A stretch of DNA of 64,000 nucleotides. It comes from Marinospirillum sp031581385. GTDB taxonomy: Bacteria; Pseudomonadota; Gammaproteobacteria; Pseudomonadales; Halomonadaceae. Shown here in pieces: positions 25,501 to 32,933 of this stretch. Position numbers and translations under genes: made by a program. Location: assembly GCF_044810985.1 (NCBI RefSeq), contig NZ_CP085242.1, forward strand, positions 2,604,001-2,668,000. Direction: 5' to 3'. The notes beneath the pieces were generated by a model. It was not told the origin of the DNA, did no database searches, and saw only the letters and a program-made list of their open reading frames with translations. Within the stretch, counting starts at the first letter, position 1. Every line of letters starts with the position of its first letter.

Positions 25501-25708
25501 GCTCCATGGGACGCAGGAGCAAACGTTCGGCATCTTCCGGGCTGACCCCTTCCAGCGTCATGGAAATATAAACGTAGGGGATGGTGATGTCCGGGTTGGC
25601 TTCCTTGGGAATGGCGTTGTAGGCCGCCCAGCCACCCAGTAGCAGGAAAATCAGGGTCAGGAGCGTGGCACGGCTGCGGTGAATGGCAGTGCGGATCAGG
25701 GTGTACAT
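22583..25708 (-). CDS. RND efflux permease (AcrB/HAE1-like)
   Basis: Inner-membrane proton-driven efflux pump of 1041 residues, the standard length. It has the N-terminal TM1, two large periplasmic loops and twelve expected TM helices. The TM4 relay motif reads GMLVDGALVVTELADRY, with only one of the two Asp of AcrB (D407/D408); the second is Gly, as I recall for a subgroup of COG0841 pumps. It overlaps the adaptor gene by one base (TGATG), so they are one operon. The substrate is unknown, and no outer-membrane channel is encoded nearby. Confidence 0.92.
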   Translation of the reverse strand: MYTLIRTAIHRSRATLLTLIFLLLGGWAAYNAIPKEANPDITIPYVYISMTLEGVSPEDAERLLLRPMEQELRALEGVRKMVATASEGHASIMLEFDAGFDPDLALQKTREQVDTGQSQLPSEADEPRVHEINTALFPILSIGLSGPLDEATLVATGRQIQEELEGLPEILEVDVGGDREDLLEILVSPQAMESYGLDYAQLFNLVSRNNRLVAAGSLDTGSGRMAMKVPGVIEELDDLMQMPVKVDGSTVVTFQDIARIHRTFKDPTGFARINGQPALVLEVTKRAGANIIETVDKIKGLLDAALPHLPEGVEVDFIMDQSIEVKNTLNDLLNNVLTAVVLVLLLVIAAMGLRSALLVGVTIPGAFLMGILLIWSLGYTLNIIVLFSLILVAGMLVDGALVVTELADRYLNQGLEPSEAWAKAASRMAWPIIASTATTLSVFIPLLFWPGMVGEFMKFLPITVILCLLSSLAMALVFLPSLGSVAGGSRKNAASNNQESEDDLVDYKAQSRLGKGYRILLDKLLLKPGFTLLGMLAVIFVIYLAYAKFNHGMDFFPSVEPESAQVQVRARGDFSVQERDQVVRQVEQRLLGMPEVKALYARSFAGQAGGGPWGGPPEDTIGIIQFQFTDWHERRPAREILTEMREKTADLPGIILEFREQEQGPGAGKPVVLEVSAQQPALAEKALEQLLNRMQELGGFTDYQDDRSLPGTEWRFKVDRQAAARFGADVSTVGNAVQLVTNGLMLATYRPQDANDEVDIRVRLPQRARTLDQLERQTIATPQGQVPLSQFVTLEAAPKIGNLRRVDGQRTLTLRADLEEGYQLDERLSQLRPYLQELPEGVSVKIAGEDADMQETMNFLMMAFFVAIFLMLIILVMQFNSLYQTALVLSAILFSTAGVLLGLLLAGQAFGVVMVGMGIIALAGIVVNNNIVLIDTYNRLRQQGLNSHQAALETGCLRMRPVLLTALTTILGLMPMVLGVNVNLLEPSLGLGAPSTHWWRQLSSAIAGGLGFATLLTLVLTPCLLVLGDYVSLSGRRNART

Positions 25709-26793
25709 CAGTTATCATCCTGAGAATCAAGCAATTGAACCCGGACTTGCTCACCCGGCTCCACAAAACCACCTCCCAGAGTGATCAACTGAATTCGGAG
25801 AGGGAGCCCCTGCACCCAAACCCCGGAAGCGGTGTTACTCAACAGTTCAACCGACTCCCATTCCACCTGCTGGTCATTGTTGACATGCTTGACCCCCAGC
25901 TGCCCGGAATCATCCAGGTTCAGCAAGGCTGCAGAAAGAAAATGAGCCTGAGTGGGTTCCAGATGAACCCGCAGGGTGGCACTGGAGCCAGCCAGACGTT
26001 TTTGTTCGGGGTTATCCAGACGTGCTTCCAGACGAAAACTGCGGGTGGCCGGGTCCGCCTGTTGGGCAATAAAACTGACTTCCCCCTTGAGTTGCTGACC
26101 ATCCAGCATTTCCAGCGTCACCTCCTGCCCCAGCTTGACCTGGTGAATACGCTGTTGCGGAACCTGGGCTTCAGCTTTCAGGGTTTGTGTCTGAACCAGC
26201 CGGGCCAGGCTTTGTCCGGGTTGAACGGCCTCACCCACTTCCACCATCAGTTCTTCCAGATAACCCTGGAAAGGTGCCTGGGGGCGGGTATGGGCCAGAT
26301 CCAGCTGGGCTGTTTTCAGTTCAGCTTGAATCTGCAGCAGGCTGCTTTTTAAACGCAGGTATTCGGTTCTGGCCAGGTGGTTGGCTTCCCGCAAACGCTT
26401 GGCTGCATCTACTTCCGCCTGGCGGGTTTCCACTTCGGCTTTAAGCCTGGCCAACTGCTCGGGACGGCTTTCCTCAGCCAGGGCCAACAATGTCTGGCCT
26501 TTTTCCACCTTTTCTCCTTCCCGGCTCAGGATTTGAGTCACCCGACCGGAGGTCTCTGCTGTAATCATGGCCGACTGATCCGCGTGCAGTTGCCCCTGCA
26601 AAACCAGTTGTGGAGCAAAAGGCTCAGCTTCCAGCCAGCGGGTCTCTACCTGAAAAAGGGAAGGTTCTTTCTTCTGGGCCGATTCAGGGGCTTCCTCACG
26701 GCTGGACAGGACATCACCGGTGGCCATCCAGATGATCAGTAAAAGCAGAAAAGTCAGAGCAAGTAATAGTGAAAGTGTTTTTTTCGCAGGCAT
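25708..26793 (-). CDS. RND periplasmic adaptor (HlyD/MFP family)
   Basis: A 361-residue periplasmic adaptor linking the RND pump to an outer-membrane channel. An N-terminal membrane segment (LSLLLALTFLLLLIIWMATG) anchors it. A barrel-sandwich half (VLQGQLHADQSAMITAETSG, RVTQILSREGEKVEKGQTLL) precedes a helical hairpin at about 110-165. The second lipoyl half is ARLVQTQTL and beyond, with beta-barrel and membrane-proximal parts to the C-terminus. It follows metR by 94 bases on the same strand. Confidence 0.9.
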   Translation of the reverse strand: MPAKKTLSLLLALTFLLLLIIWMATGDVLSSREEAPESAQKKEPSLFQVETRWLEAEPFAPQLVLQGQLHADQSAMITAETSGRVTQILSREGEKVEKGQTLLALAEESRPEQLARLKAEVETRQAEVDAAKRLREANHLARTEYLRLKSSLLQIQAELKTAQLDLAHTRPQAPFQGYLEELMVEVGEAVQPGQSLARLVQTQTLKAEAQVPQQRIHQVKLGQEVTLEMLDGQQLKGEVSFIAQQADPATRSFRLEARLDNPEQKRLAGSSATLRVHLEPTQAHFLSAALLNLDDSGQLGVKHVNNDQQVEWESVELLSNTASGVWVQGLPLRIQLITLGGGFVEPGEQVRVQLLDSQDDN

Positions 26794-26794
26794 G

Positions 26795-26810
26795 GTCAGT
26801 GATCCCTGAC
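26795..26810. repeat. 16-bp near-palindrome before the RND operon
   Basis: GTCAGT-GATC-CCTGAC is a palindrome except for one pair, directly against the adaptor start codon. Its place over the ribosome site suggests an operator or a translation-blocking hairpin. No regulator is assigned. Confidence 0.3.
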
Positions 26811-26887
26811 TTAAACAAAGGTAAAGTGAACTGGACTGATAGGTCTAATTGCTTAGTTTGCCCCAAAACCCAGCCTGGCAACAAGCG

Positions 26888-27808
26888 TTATTCAACAGCG
26901 GGCTTGATATCGGCCAATACTTGTTCCGAGGTTTGCTGAGCCAGCTGGATAAACTCCTGAATAAACGCCAGTTCCTGCTGGTTGCTGCGATAAGCTGCAT
27001 AAAGCGTACCCCAGGTGCCTTCTGCCCCCATGCGCCGGGCAGCCACGTAATTTCTTTCCAGATACTCCGTCATCGCCCAACTGGGCAGCGCACAAACACC
27101 CCGGTGACTGGCAACCAACTGCATCATCAGAATCGTTAACTCAGCCGTGCGTATCCCCGCTGGCTCCACACCGGCCGGGTCGAGAAAGTGGCTGAAAATA
27201 TCCAGAAGATTACGCTCCACAGGATAGGTAATCAGGGTTTCATTGGCCAGATCGCCCGGCTCCACAAACTCCTTCGCGGCAAAGGCATGGTCTTTGGGAA
27301 TTGCCAGCAGACTTTCATAGCGGAACAAAGGACTGTAACTGACCCCTTCAATGGGCCGTGGGTCAGCGGTAATCACCAGATCCAGCTCCTGACGCTTCAA
27401 AGCAGGCAGGGGTGCAAAATGATGACCGCCGGGGATATCCACCTCCACCTCCGGCCATTTCAGGCGAAAAGCATCCAGAGTGGGCATCAACCACTGATAG
27501 CAGCTGTGACACTCAATCGCCAGATGCAAGCGACCGGCCTGCCCTTTAACCAAACGCTGCAAATCCCTTTGTGCGGCCTCCACCCTGGGCAGCAGGTCAT
27601 CAGCCAACCTCAACAGCCGCTGACCGGCGGGTGTGAATTGCAGAGGCTTGCTCTTGCGGATAAACAACTCGGCATCCAGAAGATGCTCCAGCGACTTCAA
27701 CTGATGCGACAAGGCCGACTGGGTCAGATGCAGACGCTCGGCTGCATCCACCAGACTGCCGCTTCCCCTGAGAGCCGCCAGGGTTTTCAGATGCCTTAAT
27801 TCAATCAT
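26888..27808 (-). CDS. metR: LysR-type regulator MetR
   Basis: Homocysteine-responsive transcription activator of methionine genes. The 306-residue protein has a LysR HTH (RHLKTLAALRGSGSLVDAAE, RLHLTQSALSHQLKSLE) and the MetR-type effector domain (LAIECHSCYQWLMPTLDAF). Divergent placement from metE with two MetR boxes between confirms the assignment. One box lies just upstream of its own start, fitting autoregulation. Confidence 0.93.
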   Translation of the reverse strand: MIELRHLKTLAALRGSGSLVDAAERLHLTQSALSHQLKSLEHLLDAELFIRKSKPLQFTPAGQRLLRLADDLLPRVEAAQRDLQRLVKGQAGRLHLAIECHSCYQWLMPTLDAFRLKWPEVEVDIPGGHHFAPLPALKRQELDLVITADPRPIEGVSYSPLFRYESLLAIPKDHAFAAKEFVEPGDLANETLITYPVERNLLDIFSHFLDPAGVEPAGIRTAELTILMMQLVASHRGVCALPSWAMTEYLERNYVAARRMGAEGTWGTLYAAYRSNQQELAFIQEFIQLAQQTSEQVLADIKPAVE

Positions 27809-27820
27809 GATTTGGCCTAT

Positions 27821-27833
27821 TGAAATAAATTCA
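27821..27833. promoter_or_regulatory. MetR box 1
   Basis: TGAA-ATAAA-TTCA is an exact match to the MetR consensus TGAA-N5-TTCA. It is 12 bases from the metR start, placed for autoregulation. Confidence 0.85.
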
Positions 27834-27851
27834 CTTTAAAGTGGAAAAACT

Positions 27852-27864
27852 TGAGTTTGATTCA
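27852..27864. promoter_or_regulatory. MetR box 2
   Basis: TGAG-TTTGA-TTCA matches the MetR consensus with one mismatch and lies 31 bases from box 1, about three helical turns. It adjoins a weak -35/-10 pair (TTCAAT at 27861, AATACT at 27883) that could drive metE. Confidence 0.7.
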
Positions 27865-27951
27865 ATTATCCGCTTCCTGAAGAATACTGCAACCCATTCA
27901 CTCTCGTGCCAAGGCTCAGCTTTAAGTGCTTGGAGTCTCGCAGATGGCTAG

Positions 27952-28052
27952 GGGTGCAAGGTGCTGCCAGCTCAGGCTGTCCACAACAGGAAGTTGTGGC
28001 CAGAGCTTACAGGGAGGTATTCACGCGTCCTGAGCGGCAGTGCCTTGTGCCC
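27952..28052 (+). promoter_or_regulatory. large folded element in the metE leader
   Basis: Bases 27952-27968 pair with 28036-28052 (17 pairs, four of them G-U). After a single bulged A (27969), 27970-27976 pair with 28029-28035, giving 24 pairs in all. Inside, CTGT (27977) can pair with ACAG (28009), and CCACAAC/GTTGTGG (27981-27999) is a perfect 7-bp hairpin with an AGGAA loop. The metE ribosome site lies 29 bases downstream and there is no T run, so it is not an intrinsic terminator. I see no cobalamin, SAM or SAH riboswitch consensus. It could be an RNA regulator or an inserted palindromic element. Confidence 0.65.
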
Positions 28053-28091
28053 AACAGATCAAGTTTTAACCAGATAATTAGAGGAATTGAC

Positions 28092-30377
28092 ATGCAATTA
28101 ACAACTCATACTCTGGGCTACCCCCGCATCGGTGCCCAGCGCGAACTGAAAAAAGCCGTCGAAGCCTACTGGGCTGGCGACCTCACCCAGGAACAACTGG
28201 AACAAGCTGGTCGTGAGCTGCGCGCCCACCATTGGCAGGAACAGCAACAAGCCGGTCTGGATTTTGTCAGCGTCGGTGATTTCGCCTTTTACGATCAGGT
28301 ATTAAACCTCAGCCAGATCCTCGGCGTCATCCCGCCGCGTTTTAATACGCAGCCAGAAGAGGCCGACCTGGACACCTATTTTCGCATGGCCCGGGGTCGT
28401 GCCCCTTCGGGTGAACCGGCAGCGGCCTGTGAAATGACCAAGTGGTTTGATACCAACTATCATTACCTGGTGCCTGAATTTCAGCCAGAGCAACACTTTG
28501 CCCTTAATGCCCAGCGGTTGCTGCATGAAGTCAAGGAAGCTCAGGATCTGGGCTACGCCCCCAAGGTAACCCTGGTGGGACCACTGAGCTATTTGTGGCT
28601 GGGCAAGCCTCAGGGTGACTTTCAGGCACTTGATCTGCTGCCCACATTGCTGCCGGTTTATGCCCGCTTGTTGCAGCAACTGGCCGATCAGGGTGTGGAG
28701 TGGGTACAGCTGGATGAGCCGATTCTGGCGCTGGATTTACCTACCGAGTGGAAACAGGCTTTTGAAACCGCCTATAACCAGTTGCAGTCGGTTGCGGTGA
28801 AGAAACTGCTGGCGGTTTATTTCGGTGGCTTGCAGGATAACCTGGGTCTGACCGTGAATCTGCCAGTTGCCGGTCTGCATCTGGATCTGGTTCGCGCACC
28901 CCAGGAACTGGAGCAGGTGCTGGATCGTTTGCCTGCCTACAAGGTGCTGTCGGTCGGGGTGATTGATGGGCGTAATATCTGGCGCTCGGATCTGGCGGCG
29001 TTAAGAGACAAACTGACCGCTGCCCGGGAACGCCTGGGTGAGCGCTTGTGGTTGGCACCTTCCTGTTCACTGCTGCATGTGCCGCATGATCTGGAACAGG
29101 AAGATCAATGGGAAGGTGAACTCAAGTCGTGGCTGGCTTTTGCCCGCCAGAAGCTGGATGAAGTCACGCTGCTGGCGCGGGGGCTTCAGGGAACACTGGA
29201 TCAGGCTTCGGAAAAAGCCTGGACTGAAAATCAGCAGGCGGTGTCCCGCCGTCAGGCTTCCACACTCATTCACCGCCCGGAAGTGGCCGAACGCCTGGCC
29301 GCCATAGATCCACCCATGTATCTGCGCACTTCGCCATATCCAAAACGGGCACTGGCTCAGAAGGAATGGCTGAAGTTGCCGCTTTTCCCGACCACCACCA
29401 TTGGCTCTTTTCCCCAGACCCCGGAAATCCGCAAGGCACGCCGGGATCACAAACAAGGCGTCCTGGACAGTGAGCGTTATCAGCAATTGATGCAGCAGGA
29501 AATTGCTTACTGCGTGAAACAGCAGGAAAAGCTGGGCATTGATGTACCGGTTCATGGCGAGGCTGAACGCAATGACATGGTGGAATACTTCGGCGAACAA
29601 CTGGATGGCTATGCCTTTACCCGTTTTGGCTGGGTGCAAAGCTATGGTTCGCGTTGTGTCAAACCTCCGGTGATCTACGGCGATGTTTCCCGCCCTCAGG
29701 CCATGACGGTGGAATGGAGCCGCTATGCCCAGTCCCTGACCGACAAGCCCATGAAAGGCATGTTGACTGGCCCTCTGACCTGCATGCAATGGGCCTTTGT
29801 TCGCGATGATCAATCACGCGAAACCACCTGCAAGCAGATTGCTCTGGCACTGCGCGATGAAGTTCGCGACCTGGAAGCCGCCGGTATTCGAGTGATTCAG
29901 ATTGACGAACCGGCTTTCCGCGAAGGTCTGCCGTTAAGACAGGCTGACTGGACTGGCTATTTGCGCTGGGCGGTGGACAGTTTCCGGCTGACAGCAGCTG
30001 TAGCGGCTGATTCCACCCAAATTCACACCCATATGTGCTACTCGGAATTCAATGACATTATTGAAGCCATAGCTGAGCTGGATGCCGATGTCATCACCAT
30101 CGAAACCTCACGTTCCAACATGGAGCTGTTGGATGCCTTTGAGGCCTTTGAATACCCCAATGAAATCGGGCCGGGTGTTTATGATATTCACAGCCCCAAC
30201 ATCCCCGAAGTCGAATGGATGGTGCAGCTGATGCAAAAGGCAGCGGAAAAAATTCCCGCCGAACGCCTCTGGGTCAACCCGGACTGCGGCCTGAAAACCC
30301 GCCGCTGGGAAGAAGTCACCCCCGCACTGGCGGCACTGGTTGAAGCCGCCAGGCGTTTGCGCAAGGCTTACTTGTAA
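28092..30377 (+). CDS. metE: Cobalamin-independent methionine synthase MetE
   Basis: Transfers a methyl group from 5-methyltetrahydropteroyl-triglutamate to homocysteine, using zinc. The 761-residue product begins MQLTTHTLGYPRIGAQRELK, as expected, and the C-terminal catalytic barrel has TTTIGSFPQTPEIRKAR, HGEAERNDMVEYFGEQLDGY, IQIDEPAFREGLP, HMCYSEF and a late Cys in WVNPDCGLKTR. His and Cys of these last two motifs are zinc ligands. A 62-codon upstream extension of the frame covers the folded leader and is not real; GAGG at 28081 sets the ATG. Confidence 0.97.
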   Translation: MQLTTHTLGYPRIGAQRELKKAVEAYWAGDLTQEQLEQAGRELRAHHWQEQQQAGLDFVSVGDFAFYDQVLNLSQILGVIPPRFNTQPEEADLDTYFRMARGRAPSGEPAAACEMTKWFDTNYHYLVPEFQPEQHFALNAQRLLHEVKEAQDLGYAPKVTLVGPLSYLWLGKPQGDFQALDLLPTLLPVYARLLQQLADQGVEWVQLDEPILALDLPTEWKQAFETAYNQLQSVAVKKLLAVYFGGLQDNLGLTVNLPVAGLHLDLVRAPQELEQVLDRLPAYKVLSVGVIDGRNIWRSDLAALRDKLTAARERLGERLWLAPSCSLLHVPHDLEQEDQWEGELKSWLAFARQKLDEVTLLARGLQGTLDQASEKAWTENQQAVSRRQASTLIHRPEVAERLAAIDPPMYLRTSPYPKRALAQKEWLKLPLFPTTTIGSFPQTPEIRKARRDHKQGVLDSERYQQLMQQEIAYCVKQQEKLGIDVPVHGEAERNDMVEYFGEQLDGYAFTRFGWVQSYGSRCVKPPVIYGDVSRPQAMTVEWSRYAQSLTDKPMKGMLTGPLTCMQWAFVRDDQSRETTCKQIALALRDEVRDLEAAGIRVIQIDEPAFREGLPLRQADWTGYLRWAVDSFRLTAAVAADSTQIHTHMCYSEFNDIIEAIAELDADVITIETSRSNMELLDAFEAFEYPNEIGPGVYDIHSPNIPEVEWMVQLMQKAAEKIPAERLWVNPDCGLKTRRWEEVTPALAALVEAARRLRKAYL

Positions 30378-30426
30378 TCCTTCAACTTCTTCAGTCTGCA
30401 ATATTCCTTTCTTGCGGGTGTAAGTG

Positions 30427-30446
30427 GCATTGGGTAGCATTGGGTA
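30427..30446 (+). repeat. tandem 10-bp duplication before the islet
   Basis: GCATTGGGTA occurs twice without spacer and runs into TATATA, 30 bases before the first islet gene. It may be a promoter element or a duplication scar. Confidence 0.45.
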
Positions 30447-30476
30447 TATATCAGGATTATCCCCACAGGAGTATCG

Positions 30477-31262
30477 ATGCCAGCACCCGCCCCACAGACC
30501 ATTGCCTCCGAAGTCAACGAAGAGATCGTTGCCTTGGGGTATGTGCCGGTGCGCGAACGCCAGGAATTCATGTTTCTTCGCAAGAAGCAGGAAATTGAAA
30601 GGAAAATTGCTGACCTGAAAAAAGTTGATCCAGGCGAAGCCTTTGCGATGGAAATGAAACTGAGTGCAATCTTGCTGGACAAAGAAGGCACTCTGCAAGG
30701 TTATAAAAGTGCCAAGCATCACTTTACTGACAGGGAGGAGCTTGCCACGCTGGAAAAAAACTTTGTTACTTCCTTAAACCATCAAGGCTTTCACCAGGAA
30801 GCGGTAGAACACCTGCTTGAACACTGTGGCATGTCAGCTCATACCCTTCTGGCTGTAGCTGATTGCTACACAAGTGAAGGCAAATACCAGCAGGCTTTGC
30901 ATTTTCTAGAAGAATACCAGGGCGAGCACACCCCGGAGCTGGAAGCGAAAATTCAAAGTTATCGCAAAATTACTGCCTGCATGAATGAAAAGGGCGTGAC
31001 CGACGAAGATTTGCAACAGCACTATGAGGTCTACTCAAAATTCATAGTTGAGGAAGGTCTTTTTTTCTACCCGGAAAGCATTGAAGTCAGCCATGATGAG
31101 CATGACTGCTGGATCAGCCACTATATGTACATCAGTACTGATCTTGACAAGGTGATGGACATCAATGACCGCTGGATAGATGCTTTAATTGATGCGGATA
31201 TTGCTTTAAAGGCATCCCAGGCGATAACGACTCTGTTTGTTTGTGGTGATCAGGATGATTGA
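30477..31262 (+). CDS. Unrecognised protein paired with a HEPN-like gene
   Basis: A 261-residue soluble protein. Residues 20-90 are charged and probably helical or coiled-coil (LRKKQEIERKIADLKKVD). Residues 100-170 resemble TPR-type helices (HQGFHQEAVEHLLEHCG, YQQALHFLEEY). A C-terminal acidic domain (SHDEHDCWISHYMYISTDLD, then NDRWIDALIDADI) resembles, in my recollection, small partner proteins found beside HEPN genes. The stop overlaps the HEPN start by 8 bases. A role as antitoxin or regulator of the HEPN protein is inference. Confidence 0.6.
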   Translation: MPAPAPQTIASEVNEEIVALGYVPVRERQEFMFLRKKQEIERKIADLKKVDPGEAFAMEMKLSAILLDKEGTLQGYKSAKHHFTDREELATLEKNFVTSLNHQGFHQEAVEHLLEHCGMSAHTLLAVADCYTSEGKYQQALHFLEEYQGEHTPELEAKIQSYRKITACMNEKGVTDEDLQQHYEVYSKFIVEEGLFFYPESIEVSHDEHDCWISHYMYISTDLDKVMDINDRWIDALIDADIALKASQAITTLFVCGDQDD

Positions 31263-31662
31263 ACCCAGGGACTTGTTGGCTTTTTCATCAGTGATGATGG
31301 GCGAAGATAAAACAGTCAACAACGAAGAAGCGATTCACCTGCGGGTCGCAGCCAGCAGTGCCTACTATTCGGCGTACCACACCGTCAAATCACGGAATCT
31401 TGATCTGGAAGACATTCCACCTGGCGCTAAAAAAGAAGGCGTTCATGCAACCTTGATCAACCGTTTAAGAGTCACGGCCAGGAGTAGACAGTTGGATGAA
31501 GCAGCAAGTCGTTTATTAAAAAGAATCAGTGAAGACTTGCAACAAGCCAAAGAGATTCGCAACCACGCAGACTACAAACTGAACAAACACTTCCCCAAAG
31601 GGTTGGCAATGCAGGCCATTCGCAAGGCAGAGCGCATAGCGGAAGCTGCCTCGGAGTTGTAA
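31255..31662 (+). CDS. HEPN-like small helical protein
   Basis: A 135-residue, probably all-helical protein. SSAYYSAYHTVKSRNL matches the AYYAxxH helix common in HEPN proteins of the COG1895/COG2250 type, and the C-terminal helix has RNHADY at 102-107, reminiscent of the HEPN R-x-H region. The strict R-x4-6-H RNase motif is not present (Arg102 to His112 is longer), so activity is uncertain. The ATG at 31255 overlaps the upstream gene by 8 bases, a tight two-gene arrangement like toxin-antitoxin pairs. Confidence 0.62.
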   Translation: MIEPRDLLAFSSVMMGEDKTVNNEEAIHLRVAASSAYYSAYHTVKSRNLDLEDIPPGAKKEGVHATLINRLRVTARSRQLDEAASRLLKRISEDLQQAKEIRNHADYKLNKHFPKGLAMQAIRKAERIAEAASEL

Positions 31663-31710
31663 CAGACTTTCCAGGCCTTGGGAGACAGGTCTATTTTGTA
31701 GGGACTCAGG

Positions 31711-32808
31711 ATGAACGATTCTTCTATTTTTCTGACAACTCTGTTCTTATTAGCTGGCGCAGTGCTGCTCTTGGCTGCTGCGTTTGTTTCATACTCCAAG
31801 CGTAAAGAGATCAAGGAAGTAGGTGACTGGCAGGGTTGGTGGTCAGTTTTGAAGGAAAGCTTCTCTTGGCATCTTGATCCACACAAACCCCTTCACGAAC
31901 ATTGGCTCTTCTGGCTGGTGGTTCTGATACCTGTTCTATTGGGTATTGCCCTTGGTTTACCCATCTGGCAAGCATATAGCTTTAGCTTGTCGGAATCCGG
32001 CTATGAGACGTTTCTTAAAATAAGTAAATTACCATTCTACGTAATGGCTCCAGCCATACCGCTGGGCATGGTGGTGGCAGCTTTTCACAAAACCAAGCAA
32101 ACTGCTGAGCAGATACGTCAAACTAAGTCTAATAATAGTTTCAGGAACTATATAGATCACAGGAAAATGTTTGTTGATTTATCAAAAGAAAGATTGTCAC
32201 AATCCAGTGCAGATAAAGCATACGATTGGTATGATTTTATGTTTTCTGAATCAATGGGGGAAGGAATTCTTGAGATCTCATTGAAAAATAAATTCTTTAA
32301 TTATTTCGAATTTGATGTAGCTCTTTTTTCGCTTGGTTTTAATTACAGGGACATTCTGGGCAGTGAATTGTCAGGTTTTTATGATTCGTTTGATCACCGC
32401 TTAAATGAAATTAAATGGGTTGTTTTTGAGGAGGGATTCATAAATTTTTTGAAGGTGCATAAGTCTCTCTTTGACAGTGTTGCTCATCAAGGAATGGCTG
32501 AAAAGCTTAACGAGTTTTTTGATTTTTATGGGATTGCATGTGCACTAAACATTTCTAACACGAATGCAAAAAATCCACCCTTTATAGGGCTTCGTTTCAT
32601 TAATGTAAAAAAAGAAAATGGCTTCACAAGAGAAATGCTTGATGAGTTGCTCTTGGGTTCTGGATATGTATCAAAAGAAAATGTTAAAAACATAGAGGCA
32701 GATTTTAAATCGAAAGAAGGTATTAATAGCTTTCAGAATTCAGGGCTTTATCTTGTTAGCAAGCAGCTGTATGACAGGCTAAAAGGTATGCAAGATACAG
32801 ATGTTTGA
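31711..32808 (+). CDS. Membrane protein with AT-rich cytoplasmic domain
   Basis: A 365-residue protein. Three hydrophobic segments lie in the first 130 residues (LTTLFLLAGAVLLLAAAFV, LFWLVVLIPVLLGIALGL, FYVMAPAIPLGMVVAAF). KTKQTAEQIRQTKSNNSFRN and YIDHRKMF follow, then a soluble domain of about 220 residues. The TM-then-QIRxTxxNNxFxNY layout recalls membrane effector proteins of some phage-defence systems, such as retron-associated ones, but no reverse transcriptase is present. Coding DNA after 32,000 is clearly more AT-rich than the neighbours, a sign of transfer. It is 48 bases behind the HEPN gene. Confidence 0.6.
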   Translation: MNDSSIFLTTLFLLAGAVLLLAAAFVSYSKRKEIKEVGDWQGWWSVLKESFSWHLDPHKPLHEHWLFWLVVLIPVLLGIALGLPIWQAYSFSLSESGYETFLKISKLPFYVMAPAIPLGMVVAAFHKTKQTAEQIRQTKSNNSFRNYIDHRKMFVDLSKERLSQSSADKAYDWYDFMFSESMGEGILEISLKNKFFNYFEFDVALFSLGFNYRDILGSELSGFYDSFDHRLNEIKWVVFEEGFINFLKVHKSLFDSVAHQGMAEKLNEFFDFYGIACALNISNTNAKNPPFIGLRFINVKKENGFTREMLDELLLGSGYVSKENVKNIEADFKSKEGINSFQNSGLYLVSKQLYDRLKGMQDTDV

Positions 32809-32933
32809 ATCTTTCAATAATTAAGCCGGGTTCAGAGGTGGGGTGCGAATCTTAAATGTTGCTGAAACAAAGCCTTTTTTGATAAGCTTCTTCAACACAT
32901 GTGATATAAAAGAAGTTATATGTTTTAAAGCTA

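Noticed and set aside
27952..28055. Integron attC site or retron RNA
   Set aside because: The RYYYAAC/GTTRRRY ends of attC are not in the right places, and no integrase or reverse transcriptase is in the window.
27906..28091. Cobalamin, SAM or SAH riboswitch, or an N-terminal extension of MetE
   Set aside because: None of the conserved boxes of these riboswitches is present, and a methionine synthase with 62 extra residues encoded by a perfect hairpin is not credible. MetE homology begins at 28092.
31711..32808. Retron-associated effector
   Set aside because: The protein layout is suggestive, but no reverse transcriptase or msr/msd-like RNA lies beside it, so only an unnamed membrane protein is claimed.
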